In this document: positions 1-5,771 of the stretch, one piece after another
Layout of the letters: every line of letters starts with the position of its first letter
Numbering within the stretch: the stretch's first letter is position 1
Assembly (NCBI GenBank): GCA_020047775.1
Contig: JAIFNK010000336.1
Location: 1 to 6,211, forward strand
Direction of reading: 5' to 3'
DNA length: 6,211 nucleotides
DNA from: Akkermansia sp.
GTDB lineage: Bacteria > Verrucomicrobiota > Verrucomicrobiia > Verrucomicrobiales > Akkermansiaceae
Position numbers and translations under genes: made by a program
The notes under the pieces: model-generated
What the model saw: only the letters and a program-made list of their open reading frames with translations
What the model was told of the DNA's origin: nothing
Databases searched by the model: none

Positions 1-1929
1 AAGCTCACGATCCTTCCATGGGTCGATGGCACGGGCGAAGCCCTCACCCTGCGGACGACCTATCAGATGGAGAATCCGGCGGGGCACGATGTCAGGCTGG
101 CGGTGACGGTGCGTCCGTTCCAGGTGAATCCGCCATGGCAGGCGTTCCGCGATCTGGGAGGGCGCAGCCCGATCCATCAGATCGACTGTGATGCGGATGG
201 GATGACCGTGGACGGCCGCCGGGTGGATGCCAACCGGTCACCGGAGACCAACGGCGCGGTAACCTTCGAAGAAGGCGGTGTGGTGGATTTTCTAGCAAAA
301 GGCGAGTTCCCGTCGGCGGGCAGGGTGAGTGACGATTCAGGATTGGCCTCCGCGGCGATGGTTTGGAAACTTCCGCCTGGCGGTGGCGCGTTCGCGGTCA
401 CGGTTTCGGTTCCGTATTTCGGAAAAACCATTGCTCCGGCCGATGACAGCAGGGACAAGGCGATTGCCCGCTGGGAGGAAATCCTCGCGCCGGTCCAGTG
501 GCGGGTGCCGTCGGTGGCGGCCAGTGCCATCGCGTGTTTCCGCACGGCGGCGAGTCATATTCTCATCAACCGCGACGGTCCGGCGATCCAGCCGGGACCG
601 CGGCGCTACACCCGCTCGTGGGTGCGGGACTGCGTGATCATGGGCGCGGCCATGGCCAAGGTGGAACGCCCGCACGTGCTGCGGGATTTCCTGATCTGGT
701 ATGTGCGGTTCCAGCATGAGGACGGCTATGTCCCCTGCGTGGTGGATCGCGATGGGGTGGATGATCTGGTAGAGAACGACAGCCACGGGCAGTTGATCTG
801 GGGAATCTGTGAGGTGTTCCGGAGCGAGGGAAACATGGATTTCCTGAAATCCATGTGGCAGCCCGTCCACCTCGCCGCGGAGTATCTGCGGCGGCTGCGC
901 TCGCAACGGATGACCCGCGAGTTCAGCGAACCCGAGCACACGGATCACTACGGCCTGCTGCCGGAATCCGCCAGCCACGAGGGCTATCTGGCGCATCCGG
1001 TCCACTCTTACTGGGATGATTTCTGGGGCATCCGCGGCCTCGAAGCGGCGGCGGAATTGGCCGACGCGCTGGGTCATCACGAAGAGGCAGCCCGCTGGCG
1101 GGATGAAGCCCGGGCGTTTCTCGCCGACGTCCTCGCATCCATCGACCGGGTGATCGAAAAACACCAACTCGCCTACATCCCGGGCTCGGTCGAGTGGGCG
1201 GACTTCGATCCCACGGCCACTTCCAACGCCATCGCCCAACTGGATTTCGCCGACGATCTTCCCGCCGGGCCGCTGCGCCAAATGCTGGAGACTTACCTCG
1301 AGGGATTCCGGAAAAAACATCGCGGCGAAATCCCCTGGCTGAACTACACGGCTTATGAAATCCGCATCATCGGCGCGTTCGTCCGTCTCGGAATGCGGGA
1401 GGAAGCCCACGAGCTGCTAGACGTTTTTCTGGCGGACCGGCGGCCGGTCGAGTGGAATCAATGGCCGGAAATCACCTGGCGCGACCCGCGCTCGCCCGGA
1501 CATCTGGGAGACGTCCCCCACACCTGGATCGCGGCGGAATACATGCTCGCCCTGATCTCGATGGTCGCCAGCGAGCGCGAGGCATCGGAAAAGCTCGTGC
1601 TCGCCTCGGGCTTGCCGTGGCCGTGGATTTCCCAGGAGGATGGATTCTCCGTGCGCGGACTGATGACCCGCTTCGGCAGGCTGGACTTCCAAATGACCGT
1701 TAGAGAAACCGGATGCATCGGATTCACCATCGGCGGGAGGCTGTCCATGCCACCGGGCGGACTGCATGTCGCACCGCCGATTCCCGCCGGGCAGCGGATC
1801 CGCCACGCGATTTGCGAGGCAGGACATCCGTTGGTAATCGAGGAGAACGGGACTTCGGTCATCGTGAAAAACCTGCCGGTCAACGCCACCCTGTTTCTCG
1901 ACGAACCCGGCGTCCAGCCCCCCGCCTAA
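1..1929 (+). CDS. Six-hairpin glycosidase-like protein, 5' end missing
   Basis: The frame is open from base 1, and 22 codons precede the first in-frame ATG at 67, so the true start lies upstream. Numbering from that ATG gives 620 residues. Residues 1-120 look like beta strands (an N-terminal beta-sandwich). About 145-500 is helical with aromatic and acidic motifs typical of (alpha/alpha)6-barrel carbohydrate enzymes: RSWVRD (183-188), ENDSHGQ (236-242), YWDDFWGIRG (315-324), WPEITW (466-471) and PHTW (484-487). Residues 525-612 look like a C-terminal beta domain. The likely role is hydrolysis or processing of a glycan, but I cannot name the GH family, the catalytic acids or the substrate. Whether it is secreted cannot be judged without the N-terminus. 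The stop is TAA at 1927-1929, and 36 bp separate it from the convergent ABC gene. The reading frame is sound; the function is only moderately sure. Confidence 0.85.
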   Translation, partial: KLTILPWVDGTGEALTLRTTYQMENPAGHDVRLAVTVRPFQVNPPWQAFRDLGGRSPIHQIDCDADGMTVDGRRVDANRSPETNGAVTFEEGGVVDFLAKGEFPSAGRVSDDSGLASAAMVWKLPPGGGAFAVTVSVPYFGKTIAPADDSRDKAIARWEEILAPVQWRVPSVAASAIACFRTAASHILINRDGPAIQPGPRRYTRSWVRDCVIMGAAMAKVERPHVLRDFLIWYVRFQHEDGYVPCVVDRDGVDDLVENDSHGQLIWGICEVFRSEGNMDFLKSMWQPVHLAAEYLRRLRSQRMTREFSEPEHTDHYGLLPESASHEGYLAHPVHSYWDDFWGIRGLEAAAELADALGHHEEAARWRDEARAFLADVLASIDRVIEKHQLAYIPGSVEWADFDPTATSNAIAQLDFADDLPAGPLRQMLETYLEGFRKKHRGEIPWLNYTAYEIRIIGAFVRLGMREEAHELLDVFLADRRPVEWNQWPEITWRDPRSPGHLGDVPHTWIAAEYMLALISMVASEREASEKLVLASGLPWPWISQEDGFSVRGLMTRFGRLDFQMTVRETGCIGFTIGGRLSMPPGGLHVAPPIPAGQRIRHAICEAGHPLVIEENGTSVIVKNLPVNATLFLDEPGVQPPA

Positions 1930-1965
1930 CCGACCAACGCCAAAAGGGGCGATCGGAGATCCGGT

Positions 1966-3693
1966 CTAGCAACTCAGGTCGTGCAACTCCGTCTTGCTGT
2001 CGGATGCGGGCTCGCGACGCACTTCCCAGATCCCCTCCCCCTTGAATTCCAGCACCGCGTCATAGCGGAGCCGCGATTCGCCGTTTTTCGATAGGATCAC
2101 CACGCCGATTCCCTGATCGGTCAACATGTCCAGGATGCTGGAAATCTGGCTCTTGGGAAGCGAGCTGCCCGGCCGGTCGAGAAAAACAAACGCCGGCTTC
2201 GCCAGGAAGATCCGCGCCACGGAAAGCAAATGTTGCTCGCCGATCGAGAGCAGGTCGTCCCAGTCCTGGTCGGTGTCCAGACCGTTCGCGTGGCTCACCA
2301 CCTCGTCGAGACCCAGCTTGCCGATCACCTCCATGATCTCGGCATCCGGCGTCACCAACTCCATCCCGGTGCGCAGCAGCGCCTCGCGCAGGGTGCCCGG
2401 CGGCAGATAGGGACGCTCTGGCAGAAACAGGATTTCATCGAGATTCGGCCGGATGATGCGACCGGTGCCGCAGCCCCAGACACCCGCCGTCGCGCGGAAC
2501 AGCGCCACTTTCGGGGCATCGTCCTTGCCGATCACCAGCCACCGCGAGCCGCGCCGGATCTCGAAGTTCAAGTCGGCGACTAACAAGCGCGACCAGTCGA
2601 CCGAGTGCATCGTCACGTTTTCATAGACCACCCGGTCCGGCGCCTCCTCCGTCTCGATCATGCACAACGGCGTGCGCTGCGCTTTTTCGATCGCATCGCT
2701 CAACGTGTGAAGCCGCGCCACCACCGCGGTGAACGCGGAGATCGACTGGAACTGGGTCACGATCAGTGAAAACGCCCCGACCAGCGTCGCGAACGCCATG
2801 GTGGACTGCGTGATCACCCCGAACTCCTTGGTGCCCACGATGAACATCGGCGCGATGATCAGCGCCGGGATGATCTGGATGAAATAGTTGTAGCCGTTCG
2901 TGAAAAAACCCAGATTGCGGTTGATGCGGATCAAGAGGCGGAAGTTACCGGTTAGAGCGTCGAGCCTCCGGTTCAGCTTCGCCCGGAAGCGTCCCTCACG
3001 GTGCGCCATCGCGATCGACTCGGAGTTTTCCCGCACATGGATGAGGTCCGAACGGAAATTCGCCTCCATGTCGAGTTGGTTGTAATTCAGCCGGATCAAC
3101 GGCTTGCCAAGATAGATCGTCAGCACCGAGCCCACGGCGGCGTATGCCACCGCGACGCCGAACAGCAGCGGGCTGATCGTCCACAAAACCCCCGAGAACG
3201 AGATCGCCGTCATCGACCCGTTCACGATCAACAACAGGAACGAAAGCGTGGTGGTCGTGAACGCCCGGACATCATCGGAAATCCGCTGGTCCGGATTCGC
3301 CACCCCCGTCGCCGAATCCAGGCGGTAATACGTGCGGTCCTTCAGATAGGCCTCGGTCAGACGCCGCGTCAGCTGCTCCCGCCACAGGATTCCCAACCGC
3401 TCCTCGGTGAACCGATAGAAAACCAACACCACCGTCGATGCCAGAAACACCCCGATGTAATAGAACGTCTGCCGCTGGAACACCGCCGCGTCCCGGTTCT
3501 CGATCGCCGACATGAAATAACGGCCGACAAAGCTGTTCACCACATTCAGGCCGTTGATGGCGACCATCAGGACCACCAGCGTCACGGCGAAGATCACCGC
3601 CTTCGGCCCCTGCTCCGAGCGCACCAACATCCGCAAAGCACCGAGCAGGCGCTTCCAGGTGACCCGGATGATCTGAAGTTTTTCGTGAGGCAT
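1966..3693 (-). CDS. SbmA/YddA-type ABC transporter (permease-ATPase fusion) with degenerate ATPase motifs
   Basis: The 575-aa protein has the usual length and order of this family. A membrane domain (about 15-330) carries hydrophobic segments near 33-52, 76-94, 149-170, 175-195, 263-287 and 297-317, plus the family loop NPDQRI (133-138). An ABC ATPase domain follows (about 355-558). The ATPase signature LSIGEQ (482-487) and Walker B Asp506 are kept, as is the Walker A lysine K395. Other key positions are changed: Walker A reads GKDDAPKV (389-396), without its inner glycines and final Ser/Thr. The Q-loop Gln is Glu426, the catalytic Glu is Arg507, the D-loop Asp is Pro513 and the H-loop His is Asn537. 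Known relatives move peptides or acyl-CoAs across membranes as homodimers. The substrate here is unknown, and ATP hydrolysis is doubtful. The start at 3693 has no clear Shine-Dalgarno. The gene faces away from the 127-aa gene and stands alone on its strand. Confidence 0.93.
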   Translation of the reverse strand: MPHEKLQIIRVTWKRLLGALRMLVRSEQGPKAVIFAVTLVVLMVAINGLNVVNSFVGRYFMSAIENRDAAVFQRQTFYYIGVFLASTVVLVFYRFTEERLGILWREQLTRRLTEAYLKDRTYYRLDSATGVANPDQRISDDVRAFTTTTLSFLLLIVNGSMTAISFSGVLWTISPLLFGVAVAYAAVGSVLTIYLGKPLIRLNYNQLDMEANFRSDLIHVRENSESIAMAHREGRFRAKLNRRLDALTGNFRLLIRINRNLGFFTNGYNYFIQIIPALIIAPMFIVGTKEFGVITQSTMAFATLVGAFSLIVTQFQSISAFTAVVARLHTLSDAIEKAQRTPLCMIETEEAPDRVVYENVTMHSVDWSRLLVADLNFEIRRGSRWLVIGKDDAPKVALFRATAGVWGCGTGRIIRPNLDEILFLPERPYLPPGTLREALLRTGMELVTPDAEIMEVIGKLGLDEVVSHANGLDTDQDWDDLLSIGEQHLLSVARIFLAKPAFVFLDRPGSSLPKSQISSILDMLTDQGIGVVILSKNGESRLRYDAVLEFKGEGIWEVRREPASDSKTELHDLSC

Positions 3694-3936
3694 TTCGAAC
3701 GGGACAAATGTCTTAGGCGTTCCGATAATACGGAAATCTTAAGGTCTTTCTAAGGCCGGAATGACAAATATTCCCTGGATTGGCAAACTAAATGCCGAAA
3801 TCCGGGAAAAAGTGACCTAACCTCGCCGCGGCCCAGGCGATTTACCCCCGGATTTATTGGAAAATCGGCGAATGTTCCGGAAAAGTCACCTTCCTCCGAT
3901 TGCCCGAATCCGGCTGATGATTCAGAGTTCTTAAGC
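3694..3936. promoter_or_regulatory. Divergent intergenic region with short repeats
   Basis: This AT-richer 243-bp gap separates the minus-strand ABC gene from the plus-strand 127-aa gene, so both promoters should lie here. Visible elements are a direct repeat, AAAAGTGACCT (3808-3818) and AAAAGTCACCT (3881-3891), each preceded by a CCGG-containing stretch. There is also a perfect 9-bp inverted repeat, AAATCCGGG (3798-3806) with CCCGGATTT (3847-3855), and the palindrome listed separately at 3720-3735. GAATC (3906-3910) and GATTC (3919-3923) form another small inverted repeat just before the plus-strand start. No sigma70 promoter stands out for the plus-strand gene, and no Shine-Dalgarno precedes its ATG. 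The short minus-strand frame across this region (3750-3947) resembles no known protein and is probably not a gene. Confidence 0.5.
3720..3735 (-). promoter_or_regulatory. Palindromic -10 candidate for the ABC gene
   Basis: TTCCG-ATAATA-CGGAA is a perfect 5-bp inverted repeat around an AT core. Read on the minus strand, the core is TATTAT, one mismatch from TATAAT. It would put transcription start about 25 nt upstream of the ABC gene's ATG. No good -35 is present 17 bp further up (TTAGAA), so use may depend on an activator, or the palindrome may be a repressor site over the -10. This is inference from sequence only. Confidence 0.3.
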
Positions 3937-4320
3937 ATGTACATCAAAGATTACCACGCCCCATACCCCGACTTGTCTAGTGTGCCGTCCGAGCTGTCCT
4001 TCCAGGACGCGTGGGACGGCGATGCAGTTTCGGACCTGATCCGCTCCAAGTGCGCTCACGGAGAAACCCCCGCCTTCCTGTTTCTGGGAAGAAAGGAGGC
4101 TCTCATGCTCAAGAACCACCTCGCTGACACGTGGGGTGAGGAGTCTGTCGTGACTCTTAACGGCACCTATTACATGGGCCTCGAAGTCGTCCCCATCGAC
4201 TGCGAGACCTTTATCACGACGGGTGGCCGCAAGGCGATCCGGACGTTACAAGATCCGATGTCGCGGCGTCCCGCATGGCGTGACCGCGAGGTCGAGGCAC
4301 TCTGGCAGTTCCGAATCTGA
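3937..4320 (+). CDS. Hypothetical protein of 127 aa
   Basis: I do not recognise this protein family. The 127 residues contain no membrane segment, signal peptide or metal-binding cluster. The N-terminal third is acidic and begins MYIKDYHAPYPD. The centre has an alternating hydrophobic pattern, PAFLFLGRKEALMLKNHL then TYYMGLEVVPID, which suggests a compact alpha/beta domain. The C-terminus is basic and aromatic, ending RDREVEALWQFRI. ATG at 3937 is the only sensible start; TTAAGC precedes it and there is no clear Shine-Dalgarno. The stop at 4318-4320 is followed within 8 bp by a long hairpin and about 100 bp later by a strong terminator, so the gene appears monocistronic. The protein-like composition and well-placed terminator support a real gene. 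The shape could also suit a small phage or accessory protein, but no motif proves it. Confidence 0.75.
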   Translation: MYIKDYHAPYPDLSSVPSELSFQDAWDGDAVSDLIRSKCAHGETPAFLFLGRKEALMLKNHLADTWGEESVVTLNGTYYMGLEVVPIDCETFITTGGRKAIRTLQDPMSRRPAWRDREVEALWQFRI

Positions 4321-4327
4321 CCCGGCA

Positions 4328-4376
4328 TCTTGTGACACCCGCTCTTCCTCAAGCAGGAGGAGCGGGCGTCCCAAGA
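4328..4376 (+). repeat. Near-perfect 49-nt hairpin downstream of the 127-aa gene
   Basis: The arms are TCTTGtGACaCCCGCTCTTC (continuing CT) on the left and AGGAGGAGCGGGcGTCcCAAGA on the right, with loop CAAGC at 4350-4354. The inner 12 bp (4338-4349 with 4355-4366) pair fully, with one G-U. A 3-bp block (4334-4336 with 4368-4370) and a 5-bp block (4328-4332 with 4372-4376) extend it, each set off by a single mismatch (A-C, then T-C). It begins 8 bp after the stop codon. No T-run follows, so it is not a standard terminator. It may be an RNA-stability or processing stem, part of a small RNA, or a palindromic repeat. Confidence 0.7.
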
Positions 4377-4418
4377 CCTTCAGACGGACCTGCCGAATGC
4401 GATCGTCTCCAGTTGAAA

Positions 4419-4446
4419 GGCTCCCTCTCGCGAGGGAGCCTTTTTT
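4419..4446 (+). terminator. Strong rho-independent terminator
   Basis: The perfect 9-bp GC-rich stem GGCTCCCTC / GAGGGAGCC has the loop TCGC (4428-4431) and is followed directly by six T's (4441-4446). Three A's before the stem can extend the pairing. It ends the transcript of the 127-aa gene, about 60 bp before the toxin gene start, and so isolates the toxin-antitoxin operon. A weaker inverted pair, AGACG (4382-4386) with CGTCT (4404-4408), lies between this terminator and the 49-nt hairpin. Confidence 0.92.
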
Positions 4447-4507
4447 GCATCCCGGACTTCCTCAAAGTCTTTATTGCACTTTCCCTGACCATCCGCAAAC
4501 TTCCCGC
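4447..4507 (+). promoter_or_regulatory. Toxin-antitoxin promoter region with inverted repeat
   Basis: This short gap between the terminator and the toxin start must hold the operon promoter. GACTT-CCTCA-AAGTC (4455-4469) is a perfect 5-bp inverted repeat and a candidate operator for the ribbon-helix-helix antitoxin, since BrnA-type antitoxins repress their own operon. TTGCAT (4445-4450) and TTTATT (4470-4475) could be a poor -35/-10 pair with 19-bp spacing. There is no clear Shine-Dalgarno before ATG 4508. Confidence 0.4.
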
Positions 4508-4786
4508 ATGGAGCTCGACATTCTCGATATTCAATTCGATCTTCGACACATCAATCCCCGCGAGCTTGAAGAGGCCTTCGAGGATCCGTTCGCCGTGCGA
4601 TTCCTTCCCGACAACGAGCGCGCCGACGGGGCCTCCCGTTATTACGCGCTCGGCCGCACCGTGGCGGACCGCTACCTGTTCCTGTCCTTCCGCACCGACG
4701 GCAAATCCACCCGCGTCGTCGCCGCCCGCGACATGTCCGAGACCGAACAGAAATTCTACGATCGCAAATACGCGGAATACCGTTGA
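4508..4786 (+). CDS. brnT: BrnT-family ribonuclease toxin
   Basis: The protein has 92 residues, the normal BrnT size. BrnT toxins fold like RelE, cleave RNA, stop translation, and are neutralised by BrnA. Family features seen here: an N-terminal strand ending FDLRHIN (10-16), whose His14 matches the family's K-H-G motif; LEEAFEDPFAV (20-30), the usual FxDP block; ALGRT (47-51) after Arg44; and a C-terminal TRVVAARDMSETEQKFYDRK (68-87) with Arg74, Glu80 and Tyr84 at positions kept in BrnT proteins. The K-H-G motif is changed to R-H-I, so this is a divergent member. ATG 4508 is preferred: an upstream extension of the same frame to 4223 would run through the terminator and the previous gene. The antitoxin follows 23 bp later in the toxin-first order typical of brnTA. 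Confidence 0.85.
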   Translation: MELDILDIQFDLRHINPRELEEAFEDPFAVRFLPDNERADGASRYYALGRTVADRYLFLSFRTDGKSTRVVAARDMSETEQKFYDRKYAEYR

Positions 4787-4809
4787 GCCTGCCCGCTATT
4801 TCCACCACC

Positions 4810-5082
4810 ATGAATGCCATCACCCGCTGGAGTGAAATCCCCGAGTTTGCCGATGAAGCGGCAGAAGCCCGCTTTTGGGAGACCCACGAACTCGACGGCC
4901 GCCTGATGGCGAGCTCCGTGCACACCGCCGACTCCCGCGAATCCACCACCATCACCCTGCGCTTCGACCCGCGGATGCTTTCCCGCATCAAGCGCATCGC
5001 CCGCGGTCGCTTTCTCAACTATCAGTCGATGATGAAGCAGTGGCTGGCGGAGCGGTTGGAAGATGAAATGCGCAAGCTCTAA
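4810..5082 (+). CDS. brnA: BrnA/CopG-type ribbon-helix-helix antitoxin
   Basis: The 90-residue protein pairs with the toxin just upstream. The N-terminal segment RWSEIPEFADEAAEARFWET (6-25) is the hallmark 'IPxF...E...FWxTH' stretch of CopG/BrnA antitoxins that contact the toxin. The C-terminal half, TTITLRFDP (46-54) followed by helices MLSRIKRIA and YQSMMKQWLAERLEDEM, is a ribbon-helix-helix DNA-binding domain. It should bind and inhibit BrnT and repress the operon promoter. ATG 4810 is chosen because the family begins just before W-x-x-IPxF. A TTG at 4783 overlapping the toxin stop would add nine residues and give coupled translation, but these extra residues (SLPAISTT) look non-coding. 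The VanZ-like gene starts 2 bp after the stop. Confidence 0.87.
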   Translation: MNAITRWSEIPEFADEAAEARFWETHELDGRLMASSVHTADSRESTTITLRFDPRMLSRIKRIARGRFLNYQSMMKQWLAERLEDEMRKL

Positions 5083-5084
5083 GG

Positions 5085-5474
5085 ATGCGCTGGCTTCCCC
5101 GTCATCCGAATTTCTGGCTCGCCGGCTTCCTGCTCTGGCTCGGCGTGCTGTGGGGGCTCTCGTCGTTCACCCCCCCCGGCGAAGAGGTCCCGCCGGTCGA
5201 GCATTTGGACAAAATCGTGCATTTCGGTTATTTTTTCGGCGGCAGTGGTTTGCTTTGCGCCTGGCTCTTCCGACGGCATCCGGAAAATCCGAACTGGAAA
5301 GCCATCATCGCCACTGCCGTTCTCATCATCGCGCTCATTGGCGCTCTGGATGAGTATCACCAAACCTTCACGCCGGGCCGCAGTGGAAATGATCCGTTCG
5401 ACTGGCTCGCGGATTTATTAGGAGGCGCCGTGGGAGCCCTCACGTTCCAGCGGATTCATCGCCTGTTGAAGTAG
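5085..5474 (+). CDS. VanZ-family membrane protein
   Basis: The 129 residues have four hydrophobic segments (about 10-27, 44-62, 71-88, 105-121), the size and layout of short VanZ-like proteins. The family motifs are DKIVHFGYF (42-50), with Asp42 and His46, and ALDEYHQTFTPGRSGNDPFD (87-106), with DEYHQ, PGR and the following aspartates; D110 precedes the last membrane helix. The prototype VanZ gives low-level teicoplanin resistance, but most VanZ-like proteins have no known role beyond the cell envelope, so no resistance claim is made. Its ATG is 2 bp after the antitoxin stop. The only nearby purine stretch (TAAGG) touches the start codon, so translation probably depends on ribosomes finishing the antitoxin. 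It ends 3 bp before the stop of the minus-strand regulator ORF. Confidence 0.9.
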   Translation: MRWLPRHPNFWLAGFLLWLGVLWGLSSFTPPGEEVPPVEHLDKIVHFGYFFGGSGLLCAWLFRRHPENPNWKAIIATAVLIIALIGALDEYHQTFTPGRSGNDPFDWLADLLGGAVGALTFQRIHRLLK

Positions 5475-5477
5475 GAT

Positions 5478-5675
5478 TCATGCCGGAGGAGCCGATTTTG
5501 TGGGTTGCGGGAGACTTTCCACGAGCCGCATTCCGACTACCGTAGCCACTTTCTTTCCCAACACCCTGCAAATAACAAACAATATCACCACGCTTGGCAC
5601 GTTCACCCCGTTTTCAATAAACGTGATGGTCCGCTGGTCCAGACCGGACTTCTGCGCCAACGACAAAAGCCTCAT
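5478..5675 (-). CDS. Short XRE-type helix-turn-helix protein, possibly 5'-truncated
   Basis: The 65-aa frame reads as the core of an XRE/Cro HTH domain: LLSLAQKSGL (helix 2), DQRTITFIENG (recognition helix), then VPSVVILFVICRVLG (helix 4). A tail ending QPTKSAPPA follows. Cro-type domains normally begin with a helix of about ten residues before the 'RGM' that here sits right at the start codon. In-frame codons upstream (to a stop at 5757-5759) encode a Gly/Cys-rich stretch with no start codon and no helix. The gene may be truncated, frameshifted (a G7 tract lies at 5687-5693), or a minimal regulator. ATG 5675 overlaps the TGA of a 16-codon frame starting at 5722 (ATGA overlap). It converges on the VanZ gene. 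Repeats listed separately lie upstream and could be its operators. Confidence 0.55.
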   Translation of the reverse strand: MRLLSLAQKSGLDQRTITFIENGVNVPSVVILFVICRVLGKKVATVVGMRLVESLPQPTKSAPPA

Positions 5676-5686
5676 ACCACGCGGAA

Positions 5687-5750
5687 CCCCCCCGCACTCG
5701 CCCGCAAAAAGTCCGCACTCATCGGAAAAATCCCCGCACCCAGCGGAAAA
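5687..5750 (-). repeat. Three degenerate ~20-bp tandem repeats upstream of the HTH ORF
   Basis: On the minus strand, three units follow one another: TTTTCCGCTGGGTGCGGGGA (5750-5731), TTTTTCCGATGAGTGCGGAC (5730-5711) and TTTTTGCGGGCGAGTGCGGG (5710-5691), then four more G's. The shared core is TTTT-CCG-TG-GTGCGG. A weaker fourth unit lies at 5771-5751. The first two units contain small inverted repeats (CCGC...GCGG and TCCG...CGGA). The period, about two helical turns, and the position directly upstream of a DNA-binding protein suggest an operator array, but that is inference. Confidence 0.6.
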
Positions 5751-5771
5751 CGCTCCTCAACGCCGGAAATG

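Noticed and set aside
337..1410. Long minus-strand open frame (357 codons) opposite the glycosidase-like gene
   Set aside because: It mirrors the codon pattern of the plus-strand gene, its translation has no domain pattern, and the plus-strand frame has clear protein motifs throughout.
1951..1966. Small hairpin GATCGG-AGAT-CCGGTC between the two convergent genes as a terminator
   Set aside because: The stem is only 6 bp with a G-U pair, it touches the ABC stop codon, and no proper T-run follows on either strand.
3001..3753. 250-codon plus-strand frame opposite the ABC gene
   Set aside because: The translation is dominated by His, Arg, Gln and Asp repeats typical of an antisense shadow; the ABC membrane domain on the other strand is unmistakable.
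3750..3947. 65-codon minus-strand frame in the divergent intergenic region
   Set aside because: It fills the region where both promoters must lie and resembles no protein pattern.
4328..4376. The hairpin as an integron attC site behind a gene cassette
   Set aside because: No GTTRRRY/RYYYAAC core sites at its ends, and no second site upstream of the 127-aa gene.
4223..4507. N-terminal extension of the toxin frame to 4223
   Set aside because: It would cross the strong terminator and the end of the 127-aa gene; the BrnT fold is complete from ATG 4508.
4783..4809. TTG start of the antitoxin overlapping the toxin stop
   Set aside because: A 4-bp overlap is attractive, but the family begins right before the W-x-x-IPxF motif, so ATG 4810 is more likely. 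Not excluded.
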